Positions 37,235 to 48,489 are shown, numbered from the stretch's first letter. The stretch is 64,000 nt of DNA from Orientia tsutsugamushi str. Boryong (GCF_000063545.1 NC_009488.1:1922001-1986000); one strand, 5' to 3'. Program-made: numbers and translations. The notes: generated by a model from the sequence alone, not told the origin.

Positions 37235-37524
37235 TGAAGTTTTTATTATTGCTATTGGGCTGTATGAGCCTAACAAGCTTCTTTTTCGAAAGTAATTTTG
37301 ATTGTAAAATTCCTAAAGGGCAAAAATGTAAGTCTTTATATGAAATAAAGAAAATGGCTGCTCAAGGAGTTTTTGACCCTGATAATGTTGAGAAAGTTGA
37401 AACATCAAAAATTAAATCAAAAAGGCGTTGTGTTCTATACTGTAAGCGATCTAAAGCAGTTCAAGGTGTAGCTGTTGTTAACACTTCACCTAAAAAACCA
37501 AAAATGAGTGATATTGCAACTTAA
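37234..37524 (+). CDS. traV: TraV outer-membrane lipoprotein
   Basis: 96 residues with a lipoprotein signal (MKFLLLLLGCMSL; the Cys of LLGC would be lipidated). It is shorter than F TraV (about 170) but shares its central cysteine-rich pattern (DCKIPKGQKCKSLYEIKK, RRCVLYCKR). It may be naturally short or C-terminally trimmed. The start overlaps the traB stop. Confidence 0.8.
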   Translation: MKFLLLLLGCMSLTSFFFESNFDCKIPKGQKCKSLYEIKKMAAQGVFDPDNVEKVETSKIKSKRRCVLYCKRSKAVQGVAVVNTSPKKPKMSDIAT

Positions 37525-37573
37525 AAATGATTTATGTGATAATATAGGTTAAATTACTATATCTCTGTACTTT

Positions 37574-38400
37574 ACAAACACTTCAATGCCAGATACTAAT
37601 GCTTCTGGTAGACTTATATGTCTTTGTCCTAAGCCAGGGATTCCAATACCTGTACCTGGTATATTCCGGTAGGATTTTGGGAGCCAGTACGCCTTGTAGA
37701 TGTTACAAAGTCGCCAATGTGTATGGTAAGTCTTGGAGGTTTGTCATTTGGAAGTGCTACTCAAAAAGGCATGAAAGATGAGGCTGAAGGAAGTGCTTTT
37801 TATCACATTCATTGGTATGTCTATCCTGTGATTTATTGGCTGGAAATTTTGCTTGATTTTATTTGTCTGGAAATGGCTGCAGTCGATATAGCATATTTAA
37901 CAGAGTTTGATCCATTATGGAGTGATGACGCTAAATCTGCGATTTTAAATCCAGAAACGCTGTTGTTTCAAAATGTAGCTGCTTATCAAGCATGTATAGC
38001 TGATTGCATGAGTTGTGGCGCTGGTTTATTAGCAAGTGATTATGCTTTTTGGTGTGCTGAATGTCAAGGAATGCTTTACCCTTTTACTGGAACAGCTGCG
38101 GCGCATAATGGTGGAGTTGGAACATCTGTATTAATGGTAAGTAAGTTTATGGCTAGAATGCATAGGCAACTGATGTTATGGGGATATTATGGTTATAAAG
38201 GCTTATGTGGCAAGTATCCCATGCCTATTATGAAGAAAAGTCAGTATCGACTACAAATGACTTATCCGATTCCAGAAACCAGATCCTGCAAGAGCATAGG
38301 CCAAACAGAAGCTACATGGCAGGCTGGAAGAGAATTTCCAGTTAATGGTGAAGATTTTGGTTACTTGATTTGGCGAAAAAGAGATTGTTGTTTGCTTTGA
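37574..38400 (+). pseudogene. traU: TraU pseudogene (RAGE-B)
   Basis: Same 5' truncation and frameshift as copy A, with only a few substitutions (for example SCGAG against SCSAG). traC and traW are missing upstream here too. Confidence 0.8.
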
Positions 38401-38418
38401 TAAGGGTTAGAGAGGAAT

Positions 38419-38801
38419 ATGGTTATACGAGTAATGATGTTGATGGTTTTATTATTTGTTAATAATGCTAATGCTTTTTTTTGGGCCAGCAAAAAACTTT
38501 TATTTTTGTCTCATTTTCAATGAGTGATGAGGCTTTAAAAAGCTATTTTGCTGAATCTCAAAAGGCTGGAGCTCAATTGATTATGCGTGGGTTAATTAAT
38601 AACTCATTTACACAAACAAAGAATAAAACTATGGAGCTTGGTATTAGCTTCGATATAGATCCTAGCTTGTTTGAACAATATAAAATTGATGTTGTTCCTG
38701 TGATAGTAATAGATGATGAAAAAAGAGGATTAACCAAGAAATTAACTGGCCATATTCCTTTAGCAATAGCATTAGAAATTATGAATGAGAATACTCAATG
38801 A
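38419..38801 (+). pseudogene. trbC: TrbC with T8 frameshift (RAGE-B)
   Basis: Same eight-T run separating the signal peptide from the thioredoxin-like domain as in copy A (38475-38482). The mature domain is identical. Confidence 0.8.
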
Positions 38802-40489
38802 GATTATTATCTATATTAACTTTTTGATAGTGCTCAATATTAGCTGTTGTTTAGCTTCAATGCAAAGCAGTTATAATGAAGCTAGCAACTATAATGTAAA
38901 TCTTGGAAATTCTTCAAATACACAAGAATTATTTCATCAAGGTAGTAATGTCAATTATCCTAACAATGATGAGGATTTAACCTACCATGGCCGTAATCAG
39001 CTTGGTACAGAAAGTGGGGCAATGTTATTTCAAGCTGAAAACAGTAAAAACAATGCCTTAACTCAACATAATATCAACGATCAAAATTATATGATAGCTA
39101 ATTCAATGAGAATTGAATCTGATCCTTTAAGTGCCCTTGATAGCAGTAACTTCGTAACTCAGACAAGTAAAACTAATACTGAAATTATTCAAAGTTGTAA
39201 TGAAGGTAGTAATTTTAACATTGAACTTATTCGAGAATTAAATGTTGAGTGCAGATTAGAGAATGTATGGCTTTCTTGGCAAAACCGGCAAATGGAATTT
39301 GCAACAGAAGAAATAGTAGAGAATCATAGTAATTGGCTTAATGGTCGTGCAGATTTCCATGACGTAGATAAAAATAATGAAAAAATATACAAGTTAGCAG
39401 GTGATAGCCAAATGGCTGCAAGACGAATGAGGAGTGCTGTTGCTGATAGGCTTGGCGTATCTATAGAGCATATTGGAACAAAGTTTATATTATATCAAAA
39501 AGAGGTAAAATATGTATACTTCGCTATGACTACAGAGATAAGACTCAAGAACTAAGGGAAGTAGCAGAATATTGGCAAGTTGTAAAGCCTGAACTTGAAC
39601 AATTAATAGAAAGTAATGAATGCTATGAGGCGAATAGACTCAACTATGAGAGTGGTGATAGAGTATTTTTTGACAAGTTTAGAGTCAATCGTTCATATTG
39701 GAAACAAAAGATTGTTTTTTCATGTACTAGCGATCCAAAAGATGGTTGCAAACACCTTAAAATTCAAAATTGTGAATTAAAAACAGCACTTGCCAAAAAT
39801 CAGTAGCAAATATTTGTTTACTATGGCAGCACGATTATAGCTGTTCAACTGAGAAGCAAACAATGCTACACTCATCATTGCGTAATAACTCAATTTTTTG
39901 TTTAGGAGGTAATTGCAACACTCCAACTATTATACCAAATAGAGATATAGCTAAAGTAGCTCATCTAGCAATGCTAAATCAGATGAGCAAGGACATTAAA
40001 ACAAATCCCGTTTCTGTATTTTCAGGTAAACATCGAAAATGCAAAAAAGATGTATTTAGTTTTTTGAATTGCTGCTCTTCAATGACTGGCTGGGGGCGTG
40101 ATATAGGCTTATCGCAATGCAAATCTAAGGAACAAGAATTAGCTCTATATAGAAAAAAAGGTTACTGCTATTACATTGGAACCTATTGTTCTTCAAGAAT
40201 TCCGATATTGGGTATTTGCCTAGCTAGAAAGTCTACTTATTGCTGCTTTCAGTCAAAACTTGCAAGAATTTTTCAGGAAGAAGCAAGAAAGCAGCTAAAA
40301 ATAGACTTCGGTACACCTGAATGTCCAAAGTGTAGAGGCCTTACTGTTGAAGAGTTACAAAAAGTTGATTTCACTAAAATCAATATGGATGAACTATTTG
40401 GAGATATACTCACTAAGGCTCAAAACAGCATGAACAAAGACATTATTGCAGGAATCAAAGATAAAGTTCATCGTATGCAACAAACTTAG
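38785..40489 (+). pseudogene. traN: TraN, full extent but frameshifted (RAGE-B)
   Basis: Two extra T after the native ATG (38798) put its signal peptide out of frame. An upstream ATG at 38785, inside trbC, gives a substitute hydrophobic start (MRILNEIIIYINFLIVLN) in the right frame. The shared 1-bp deletion near 39514 then breaks the middle. The C-terminal part (39863-40489, open) keeps the cysteine-rich TraN domain (CSSMTGWGRDIGLSQC, CYYIGTYCSSRIPILGIC). Confidence 0.8.
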
Positions 40490-40494
40490 TCTAA

Positions 40495-41199
40495 ATGAGC
40501 AGATTATTAATGTTTATGATATTAATTAGTCATTTATCCACTGTTGATGCTTCACCAACAAGATTTTTATGGTACAATGATAAACATGGTCATGAGCTTG
40601 ATGACTCTGCTGCTAATTCTAAGTTGATGAGTAGGCCTCATGACCAGAGAATCGAGGAATTAAAGGAGCGATTTAATCGAGCTTAGCGTATAGCGCTGGA
40701 TAATCCAACGCTCGAAAATGTGATTACAGCTCAAAGATTGCAGAAGCAAATCATGGAGAAGGCTCATAAGTTTGCTACTATGTGGCAACTAGCTACTCTA
40801 CTTGATTACCAACTGATTAATGCTAATGAGCCTGCTAATAGCTTACATAGAAAGCTATATCAAGAAAAATCAGAGCAAAAAAATGATTTCAAACTCAAAA
40901 ACATTGCTAAAAACTGGGGATTGATTTTGCAAGTTAAACAAGATTGCTTGCTCTGTAAGGCCTTTATGCCTATTGTTCAGTGCTTTGCTAATAAATATGC
41001 ATTTCAGTTGCTAGCTGTCAGTAAGAATAATGAGTTGCTTAATAAACTAAATCCTAAGCATATTGTACCTGTATTATATTCAGTAGCTAGCGATGGTAAA
41101 AAAATATATGCAGTAGCTAGAGGCATAATCTCTGAAGATAAAATTATCGACAATATTCTAGCAATCGATAGATATTATCATAAGTTGGAGACTACATGA
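40495..41199 (+). pseudogene. traF: TraF with one in-frame stop (RAGE-B)
   Basis: A signal peptide (MSRLLMFMILISHLSTVDA) is followed by the normal TraF sequence to FNRA, where CAG has become TAG (40684-40686). The frame then stays open (RIALDNPTLENV) to 41199, with the thioredoxin-like KQDCLLCKAF. A single nonsense change is the only defect, so it is younger than the damage in neighbouring genes. Confidence 0.85.
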
Positions 41200-42496
41200 G
41201 CACCAAAATCAGAGTTTATGCCATTACAATGCTATTATTGCTACAAGCTCCAGTATCACTAGCTTGGAATATCGAAAACGTATTTCAAGGAATGAGTATT
41301 AATGTCACAAGATCTGGATCATATCAAGATCAAGCGGCTGGATATTATGCGGCTGGCGGATTATCTGCCAGAACAAGCCAAACATCATTTCAGCCATTTG
41401 CTATAACTCCACCATCTTTAAACATGAGCTGTAGCGGTATTGATGCCTATCTTGGTAGCTTCTCTGTTATTTCTGGAGAAGAATTAGTTCAATTGATGAA
41501 AAACATTGGTTCTCAAGCTAAAGTCTATGCTTTTTCATTAGGATTAAAAACCTTTGCTCCTCAAATTGAGAATGCTCTCAAAGACTTACGTAATCTAGCA
41601 ATGGAGATGAATCAATTTGCTAAGGGAGATTGCAAATTAACAAAAGCATTATTTGCTACAGCTTTACCAAGAAACTCAGCTATGAGAGAAGCTGTTTGCC
41701 GTGATATACAGTCACAAAGCGGGTTTGATTATTTTGCTGCTGGTAAAAAATGTCGTAATTATTTAGATCAAAAACAAGCTCTGCGACAAGCACAAAATAA
41801 GGATTCAGAGTTATGCTGGATGATTATAACATCTTCACTAAAGCAGCAGCAAAGGTTGGAATACCATCAAATATGCGTGATTCAATCATGTCTATGACTG
41901 GCACTATCGTGGTTACAAACAATAATGTGTACTTTTTTGACTCCTTAGCTCAGGATGAAAAAAGTTGGATTAGTCATTTAAAAGGTGGAGAATCAGCTTC
42001 AATTTACAGCTGTGATAGTGTTAGTTGCCTGCATCCAAGCCTACAACGAAATATCACAATATCACCAGAGCAGTCTTATGCAGGTAAAGCTAAGCAAAAA
42101 TTGACTGATCTAAAAAATAAGTTTGATAAGAATTCTGAATATAGCAACTCTGAAATAGCCTTTTTATCTTCGATTGGAGATATATTTCCAATTTATGATT
42201 ATATCACATTAGAAGCTATTTCTGGAGTCACAATTTTAGAGATCTCATCAGAATTAATAGCTAGCTATACATTAGTTCAGCATTTGAAGGAAGTAATCAC
42301 CGAAATACGTAGAGCCGTTACTTCACTAGGTGCTAAGCAAGTTTCGAATGAACATTTAGAAAGATATTTGAAGGAATTGAATCGAGTACAACTTTTTGCA
42401 AATGAAAAATGGACTAGCCTACAAACCGATGCAAGTCGAATAGATAAAAGGGCTAGATTAATAGAGCAGCATTTAATAGCGAAGGAGAAAAGTTAA
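41196..42496 (+). pseudogene. traH: TraH pseudogene (RAGE-B)
   Basis: Same missing T (near 41815) and same overlaps with traF and traG as in copy A. A few substitutions (for example RNYLDQKQ against RNDLAQKQ). Confidence 0.85.
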
Positions 42497-43013
42497 TGGA
42501 TTACGTAATATACACATTTGGTGGTGGAGATCTGTTATGGCATGTGTTTAATGGCATAGGCAGAGGTCTTTGCTTCAAATAGCGAATACTTCACTCCAGT
42601 GGGTCACTTAGCCTTGACTATTGGTGGCATATGGGCTGCTACTAGGGCTATTTTTAGAGGAAATATCGGCATCTTTGCTATGGGAATGGTTTTTTCCATC
42701 GATATTTATTTTTACGCTGTTATTTGCCCCCAAATCTACTGTTTGGCTGAAGGATGAAGTATCAATGAGTGCGCCAGTAAAGGTTGATAATATTCCCATA
42801 AGTATTGCAATGTTTGCTTCTCTTTCATCGCAAACGAGTTACTTTGTATCTAAAATTGATGACTTTTTTGCTAAAAATGCTGAATTAGTCTTGTCTGAAG
42901 CGTTGAAGCTATATCAGGATGACAAAGATATCATAAAACTAATTCATACAATCATTTACTCTGATAATAGACAATTTGTAAAAGCTTTTAGAAACACCGC
43001 TGTATCAGGCATT
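42496..43013 (+). pseudogene. TraG'-'TraD deletion fusion
   Basis: The first 355 bp match traG (with the same two G-insertion frameshifts). At about 42856 the sequence jumps to traD codon 268 or so (IDDFFAKNAELVLSEALKLYQ). The jump is in frame, giving one open frame from 42621. The deletion corresponds to 7413-11700 of copy A. IS5 copy c then interrupts traD at 43014. Confidence 0.9.
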
Positions 43014-43920
43014 AGACTTCTTTCGAAACTATACAATGATGTAAAATGGTGTTATAAAAATCTGATTTGAAGTAATAATGAAATTAGATCAGATTAAAGA
43101 GTTAAAGGATGAAAAATTTCGTCGATTAACAGTAGTAAGGAAGGGAACATTCTCAAAGATGGTGGATATTTTGAGGAAAGCTGATGGTGTTAAGAAATCA
43201 AAAGGAGGGCGTAAAAATAAGCTCAATTTGGAGGAACAGTTATTGATGGCCTTAGAATACCTTAGAGAATACCGTACTTATTTTCATATAGGTCAGAACT
43301 ATGGGATTAGTGAAAGTTCAGCATATAAGGCTGTAAAATGGGTAGAAGACACCTTAGTTAAACACCCAAACTTTGCTCTTCCAGGTCGTAAAGCTCTAAT
43401 GAATAGCGATATGAATTATGAAGTAGTCTTGATTGATGCTACTGAGAGTCCAATAGAAAGACCCAAAAAAAACAAAAATTCTATTATTCAGGAAAGAAGA
43501 AAAGGCATACACTAAAGACTCAAATAGTGGTAGACAAGAAAACACACCAAGTAATATGTACAGATTTTTCTAACGGTAAAAAACATGACTTTAGATTATT
43601 TAAGGAATCCAAAATTCTTATCCATCCTAAGATTAAAGCGATTACTGATACAGGATATCAAGGTATACAAAAAATTCACAATAATTCTGCATTACCAAAG
43701 AAAAAAAGCAAGAAAAATCCTTTAACTAAAAATGATAAAAAGAATAATCGTAGGTTAGCAGGAGAAAGAGTTGTCAATGAAAACGTTATTGGTATGCTAA
43801 AACGGTTCAAAATTATTGCTGACAAATATCGAAATAGACGTAAAAGATTTGGTCTTAGATTTAATTTGATCTCTGGCATTTATAATTTTGAACTACCTTA
43901 ACCAGTTTCGAAAGAGGTCT
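43014..43920 (+). mobile_element. IS5-family element, copy c (907 bp)
   Basis: Same terminal repeats as copies a and b. 3-bp duplication ATT (43011-43013 and 43921-43923); the empty site is seen in copy A at 11850-11865. Confidence 0.95.
43078..43901 (+). CDS. IS5-family transposase, copy c, intact -1 frameshift gene
   Basis: orfA 43078-43515 and orfB to 43901, with the A-AAA-AAC slippery heptamer at 43467-43473. DDE residues: Asp in VLIDATESP, Asp in ITDTGYQG, Glu in VVNENVIGMLKRF. The frameshifted product would be about 274 residues. By sequence this is the best candidate of the three for an active transposase. Confidence 0.85.
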
Positions 43921-44677
43921 ATTATAAGCGAAAGCGCGCCTGAAACTTCTGCGGGAATTCAATCTACTCTTGGAAAGAATATTACTTCGCTACAATATTT
44001 AAAGCCTGGAGGTAATTTTAGCATCAAGGAATGGTTTAGTAATTCTGCTGAAACTGGGATGGCTATTTATCACAGCTACTCCAAGTCAAAGAGCTACTTT
44101 ACAGCCACTTATTTCAGCATGGATAAGTATAGCTATCAAAGCTTTGATGTGTAGAAATCCTAATCATGATAACAAAAACATATGGTTTATACTTGATGAA
44201 CTGCCAGCTCTACAAAAAGTTTCATCTTTACCAGTTGCTTTAGCTGAAAGTAGAAAGTATGGAGGCTGCTTTGTTGCTGGGTTGCAGAACATTCATCAAT
44301 TAGAAGCAATATATGGTTCTGCTGAATGTGCTTCTATGCTTGATTTGTTTAATAGTAAATTTATTTTTCGAGTTAGCGATCAGGTTACAGCTTATAAATC
44401 AGCATTAACACTAGGTGAGCAAGAGATAATTGAAACTCAAGAGAACTTGTCATATGGATCAAATACTATGAGAGATGGAGTAAATATGAATAATGTTGAG
44501 CGTAAAAAGCTTTTAGTTATGCCATCTGAAATTATGAATCTACCAGACCTTACATGTTATGTAAAGCTTGTTGGTAACTTTCCCATCACAAAACTAACTA
44601 TGAAGCTACAAAACTTAAATATAGCATATGTTTGGGGATATACATTGCTCAAAAAACTTAAGTTAGTGAATTATTAA
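43921..44677 (+). pseudogene. traD: TraD C-terminal part after IS5 (RAGE-B)
   Basis: Continues copy-A traD from the insertion point. An extra G near 44057 (CTGGGATGG) shifts the frame once; from 44144 to 44677 it is open and includes Walker B IWFILDELPAL. With Walker A deleted and an IS inside, it cannot make a coupling protein. Confidence 0.9.
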
Positions 44678-44678
44678 T

Positions 44679-45591
44679 TCAAGAATTATCCATGCTAACT
44701 TTTAAATTAACCACTTCTTCGTTTGATAACCCAGTATTTTCAGCAATAAATTCAACTGAAAAGCCAGCTTTTAATAAGTTCCTTGCAAGCCCTTGTGCAG
44801 CTTCAGCTCTGCCTTTAGCTATGCCTTCATCAATATATTTTGCAGCAATAGTTCTCATAATATTACCTTTTTCTTCTTCAGATAAATACTTAGCCAGAAT
44901 CTGCTCTAATTCTGGTTGCTGATTCTCTAGTAATTTAGTATCAGTATACCATAAAAATGATCTTAGGTAAACATAACCTTTTTCTTTATCAAGTATTAAA
45001 ACATGTTTGAAGTTTATTAGAAACTCTTGCCAAAGCTTTAACATATCTCGTTGATGAATGTGTTTTAGCATATATTCGAGCATTCCGATATGCTTTTTCC
45101 TAATAATTTCATCATTCGACATACTTTGCAAATCGACTAATTGATAGTCAGAGGTCATTAATTGCTTAGCTATCATTGAATCGGTAAATAAATCCCACAA
45201 ATTTCTAGGTGCGTTGTAGACTTCTTTGCCGTTATAGATCACTAAATTATACACTAATGGTAATTTAGTTTTTTCTTTCTTATGCCTTTCGCACAATAAC
45301 AATGTGTATCTCCATAACCGCAGAGCTGTCCAATAATCAACGGTTGATTGAGCTTCAATTAATATATAAATAAAAGCATTGCCATGCTTTTTGGTTGCAA
45401 CTTTATAGACGATATCGCTATATTTTTTTTAACGATTCTTCTATATAACTTTCTTGCTCTACTTTTATTTTTGATAAATCTATTAAACTCTTGAAATCAC
45501 TTGGTAAATAATACTCTAGAAATTCTTGTGCAGCCACTGGATCGCTCATGATTGTCTTTGCCAATGAATCATGCTTTAATTTTTTTGTCAT
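44679..45591 (-). pseudogene. Rpn-family nuclease, divergent allele, frameshifted (RAGE-B)
   Basis: Starts at ATG 45591 (MTKKLKHDSLAKTIMSDPVAAQEFLEYYL). A run of A near 45425-45432 is one base off and breaks the frame at the D of the PD-(D/E)XK core (expected KKYSDIVYKV). The rest is open to 44679. The N-terminal 230 residues are clearly diverged from the RAGE-A protein, whereas the last 45 residues (GRAEAAQGLARNLLKAGFSV...) are identical. Recombination within the gene is the likely cause. Confidence 0.8.
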
Positions 45592-45641
45592 ATTTTTCAG
45601 CCTATAGTTTTTTTTATAAAAAATGCTGCGTCATACTCTGC

Positions 45642-46817
45642 CTAGTGTTTCAGACATAATCTTGGTTGTATATTAGTTTGTATGGATTTATTCTTTTCAT
45701 TAAGTTTTCTTATTTCAGGGCTGATAATATTTCTAACAGCATATAATCCTTGAGTTTTTAATACATTATTGAAGTCATTTTTGACTGTACAGACTACTGC
45801 TTCCTTATCCTCTAGAACTTTTTCAGCTTTTTCAGTATTTACGTCATTTTTAACTGCTAGAATGATCTTTTCTTTTGGGCCAGGATTATAGTTTTGCAAA
45901 TTTTCTGCTTCAATTGCACATAAGATTTTGCCTTCGACTCCAGCTTGTTGAATGGTTAACGCTGTTTCAATATCCTTTGTAATGATTGTTACAGGTGAAT
46001 ATTTTGAATTTTGTTGAGCAATTTCAGCAAATGAGCCACTAATTGTACCAACAGATTTTTCAGCTACATCAGCTTTATTACATGTTTTTGAATTCAGAGT
46101 TAATATCTTAGCTCCAGTAATTTCATCTTTGTCATTTTTAACAAAAATAGTGAGTGTAGGCCAGGATTTTTGAGTCTTTTCATCAAAAACCATATTTGCT
46201 CTTAAATTAGGATTATCAAAGATTTTTGAACTATAAATTTCTGTATGGTTTTCTAGATATTTATTCACAACTATCGTTTCCACCTTAGCTTCCTCTTCTT
46301 GTTTACAGTAGTATAGAGATGAAGATTTATTATACAATTCTTTAACATTCGTAATATCATTTTGTTTTGCTATACTATTATTTTCTGTTTGAGTAAGTTT
46401 GGTTGTTTCAACTGCCTTAGTCAGTTTAGTAATTTCAGGTTCTATAATGTCTCTAATTGACTGGTCTCCACAAGTTTGCAGAAGATTATTAAAATCACCA
46501 TTTTCTGGTGGTTTGACTATACAAGTTATCGCTCCCTTCATTTCTAACGTTTTTGCAGCTTTAATTACAGTATTATTAGTTAGAGAAATTTTTCCATCAT
46601 TATCTGCTGCAATGATGATTTTTTCGCCTAGAAATGGTGAATAATTTGTCAAATTTGAAATTCCTGCACTGGCAATGATATTACCTTTAATGCCTGATTG
46701 CTGTAAGCTCAATGCTGTTTCAGCCCCTTCGGCTATAATTGTTATATTAGGGTCATTCGCATTTCGTTTTGCGATTGTTATGAACGATCCACTGATTTTA
46801 CCGAAAGATCTTAATAT
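45642..46817 (-). pseudogene. TOPRIM primase-like gene, 5' truncated (RAGE-B)
   Basis: Homologous to 13639-15441 but lacks the first 200 or so codons; homology ends at 46817 (SFGKISGSFITIAKRN), where AT-rich palindromic DNA and the orphan gene begin. Upstream codons to 46817 are open although the first ATG is at 46712. The first TOPRIM unit keeps IIIAADNDG. The C-terminal half is nearly identical to copy A, the middle is more diverged. Confidence 0.8.
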
Positions 46818-46844
46818 ATTTTAATTAAATTGCATATTTTCTTG

Positions 46845-46906
46845 TTATTTAATTGATAATATATTAATAATTAAATAAAATTATTAATATATTATCAATT
46901 AAATAA
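46845..46906. promoter_or_regulatory. Perfect 28-bp hairpin before the orphan gene
   Basis: Arms 46845-46872 and 46879-46906 are exact reverse complements, with a six-base loop AAATAA. The arms are pure A/T except for one G-C pair. The right arm ends 11 bp before the ATG at 46918. It could form a cruciform or an RNA stem that covers the leader of the downstream gene. Confidence 0.9.
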
Positions 46907-46917
46907 CTTAGGTAATT

Positions 46918-47451
46918 ATGTACGAATATGAATCTGATAGACCATTATCAGAAAATGGAAAGTTAATTCTCGATTTTTTGTTTAAATTAAAATCAAATTC
47001 AAATAAGGATAGGGAGTTGATTTTTATTGGAGGAGATGATGATGAGCAGTATAATATCGCTAAAACAGCTAGTTTTTATCAGTCAAAAGTTAGTGGACGT
47101 GTTGATTATGATATGATACCTGCTATACTAACAACAATAAAATATGTTAATTCTAATTTCAGGGATGTAGTATATCAAGTACCAAACTTTGAGGATCATG
47201 CTGATGGAGAAGATAAGCTAAAAACACTAGAATCCAAAATTATAGAATGTCAACAGCAACACTCGCAACCTGTAGATTTTACTTTTGTATGTAGCGATTC
47301 AAGCCAAGGTTTTATAAATGCAGTGCGCGAGTTTGCTCAATATCAGCAAAGTAATCATCGCTGTGATGAAGTTAATGTCTTTACTATTGAGGAATTTAGA
47401 GAACACTGCTTATCAGGTGATGTAAGTGATACAACAAGCAACAATAATTAA
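46918..47451 (+). CDS. Orphan RAGE protein, family member B
   Basis: 177 residues, intact, related by eye to the product of 18934-19467 (see that entry for the matching blocks). The centre differs, with an acidic stretch (FEDHADGEDKL) and FTFVCSDSSQGFINAVREF. No signal peptide or membrane segment. It is inserted, opposite in strand, between the truncated primase gene and a chimeric helicase fragment. It starts right after the 28-bp hairpin and ends before a hairpin at 47459. It looks like a self-contained cassette. Confidence 0.7.
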   Translation: MYEYESDRPLSENGKLILDFLFKLKSNSNKDRELIFIGGDDDEQYNIAKTASFYQSKVSGRVDYDMIPAILTTIKYVNSNFRDVVYQVPNFEDHADGEDKLKTLESKIIECQQQHSQPVDFTFVCSDSSQGFINAVREFAQYQQSNHRCDEVNVFTIEEFREHCLSGDVSDTTSNNN

Positions 47452-47458
47452 AGTTGCT

Positions 47459-47488
47459 AATTTTGCTTTTATTTTATAAAGCAAAATT
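47459..47488 (+). terminator. Hairpin after orphan gene B
   Basis: Perfect 11-bp stem AATTTTGCTTT (47459-47469) / AAAGCAAAATT (47478-47488), eight-base loop, 7 bp after the stop. No long U-run follows. Confidence 0.6.
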
Positions 47489-47504
47489 GTAGCGTCTTTA
47501 TTTC

Positions 47505-48471
47505 TTTGATTTGCATAAACAATGGAGTAGAAATGTCTTTTGAGTGAGCATTACTTTATGATGTTCTCTTGCCTTAGCTCTCTACTTCAGCTGATTCATC
47601 TACTTCATAAGGAAACTTGTAATATTCTTCGTTCGCATGATATCTGTCATTGATATCAGTTGCTACCGACTTAAACCAATGTTCAATTTTACTAAAAACA
47701 GTTGTTTTTCCTGGATCCATCCTTCATTGAAATTGTACGCGATTTTCAGAGTTATGCTAGCTGAGTTTTTATTTGCCTTGCTTGAACTAATTTACTAAAC
47801 TGTTAACGCTTTTAGTAGCTTCTTTTACAATATATGTCTATAGCTACGAGAGTTACTTATATTGCTTACTCCTCCATTATGCACAATATATACATCTTTT
47901 ATAGATGTTCCATTATAGATGTTCCATGTTTAAAGCTTATTTTATTCAAATCAAAGCTTACCTCGTTTCCTGTATCTGTCTTAGCTACAAACTTATTTTC
48001 ATCAATTGATACTAGAGTTGCAAATTCACTGTTTTGTATTTGTAAATCCTTATCGTTTGTTTGAAAAATAATTCTGTCTCCAGCCATGTAGTTAGCATAT
48101 TTTTTTGATTCAGCTCCTGAAATTAAAATGCTGTATTCTGGGCCTTTTAGATCACCATTTTCCTTCATATAATTTCTGATGTGTTGATTAATATTTTCAG
48201 CTTCCTTATGACCAGCAATTATCAAGCGGTCATGCGGCTCAACTTTACTATTTTTCCAATCATTGATTAATTGGTTTATTGATTCTTTCAGAGTGTTATT
48301 AGCCTTTAAGCTATTATGATCACTAAGCAGCACTATACCATCAGCAATATCACCATTTATCAACTTTACAGCCACGTTGTGGTTCCAGCTGTTAGCCTTA
48401 GAATTTTCTATCTCTGTTTTTGAATTATGAATGTTATTGAAATTATTTGAATCATTGATTTTGTCAGTCAT
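47505..48471 (-). pseudogene. Chimera: primase start joined to relaxase-helicase C-terminal part
   Basis: From ATG 48471 (AGGTGAGG upstream, as for the primase at 15441) come about ten primase codons (MTDKINDSNN), then residues matching the helicase C-terminal domain of the relaxase in diverged form (YMAGDRIIFQTNDKDLQIQNSEFATL). The open frame ends at 47899 after 190 codons. Decayed relaxase tail continues to 47505 (for example the equivalent of KSIINDINDRSHVNEEYY). No ATPase Walker motifs remain. Confidence 0.7.
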
Positions 48472-48489
48472 ATAAAACCTCACCTTCGC

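Larger units (their letters stand above)
37308..44677. repeat. RAGE-B tra block, direct repeat of 1-12609
   Basis: Offset 37307 from the window start. Differences from copy A: two extra T near the traN start, retention of traN and traF where A has the ankyrin block, deletion of about 4.3 kb between traG and traD, insertion of IS5 copy c, and one extra G in traD. Confidence 0.9.
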
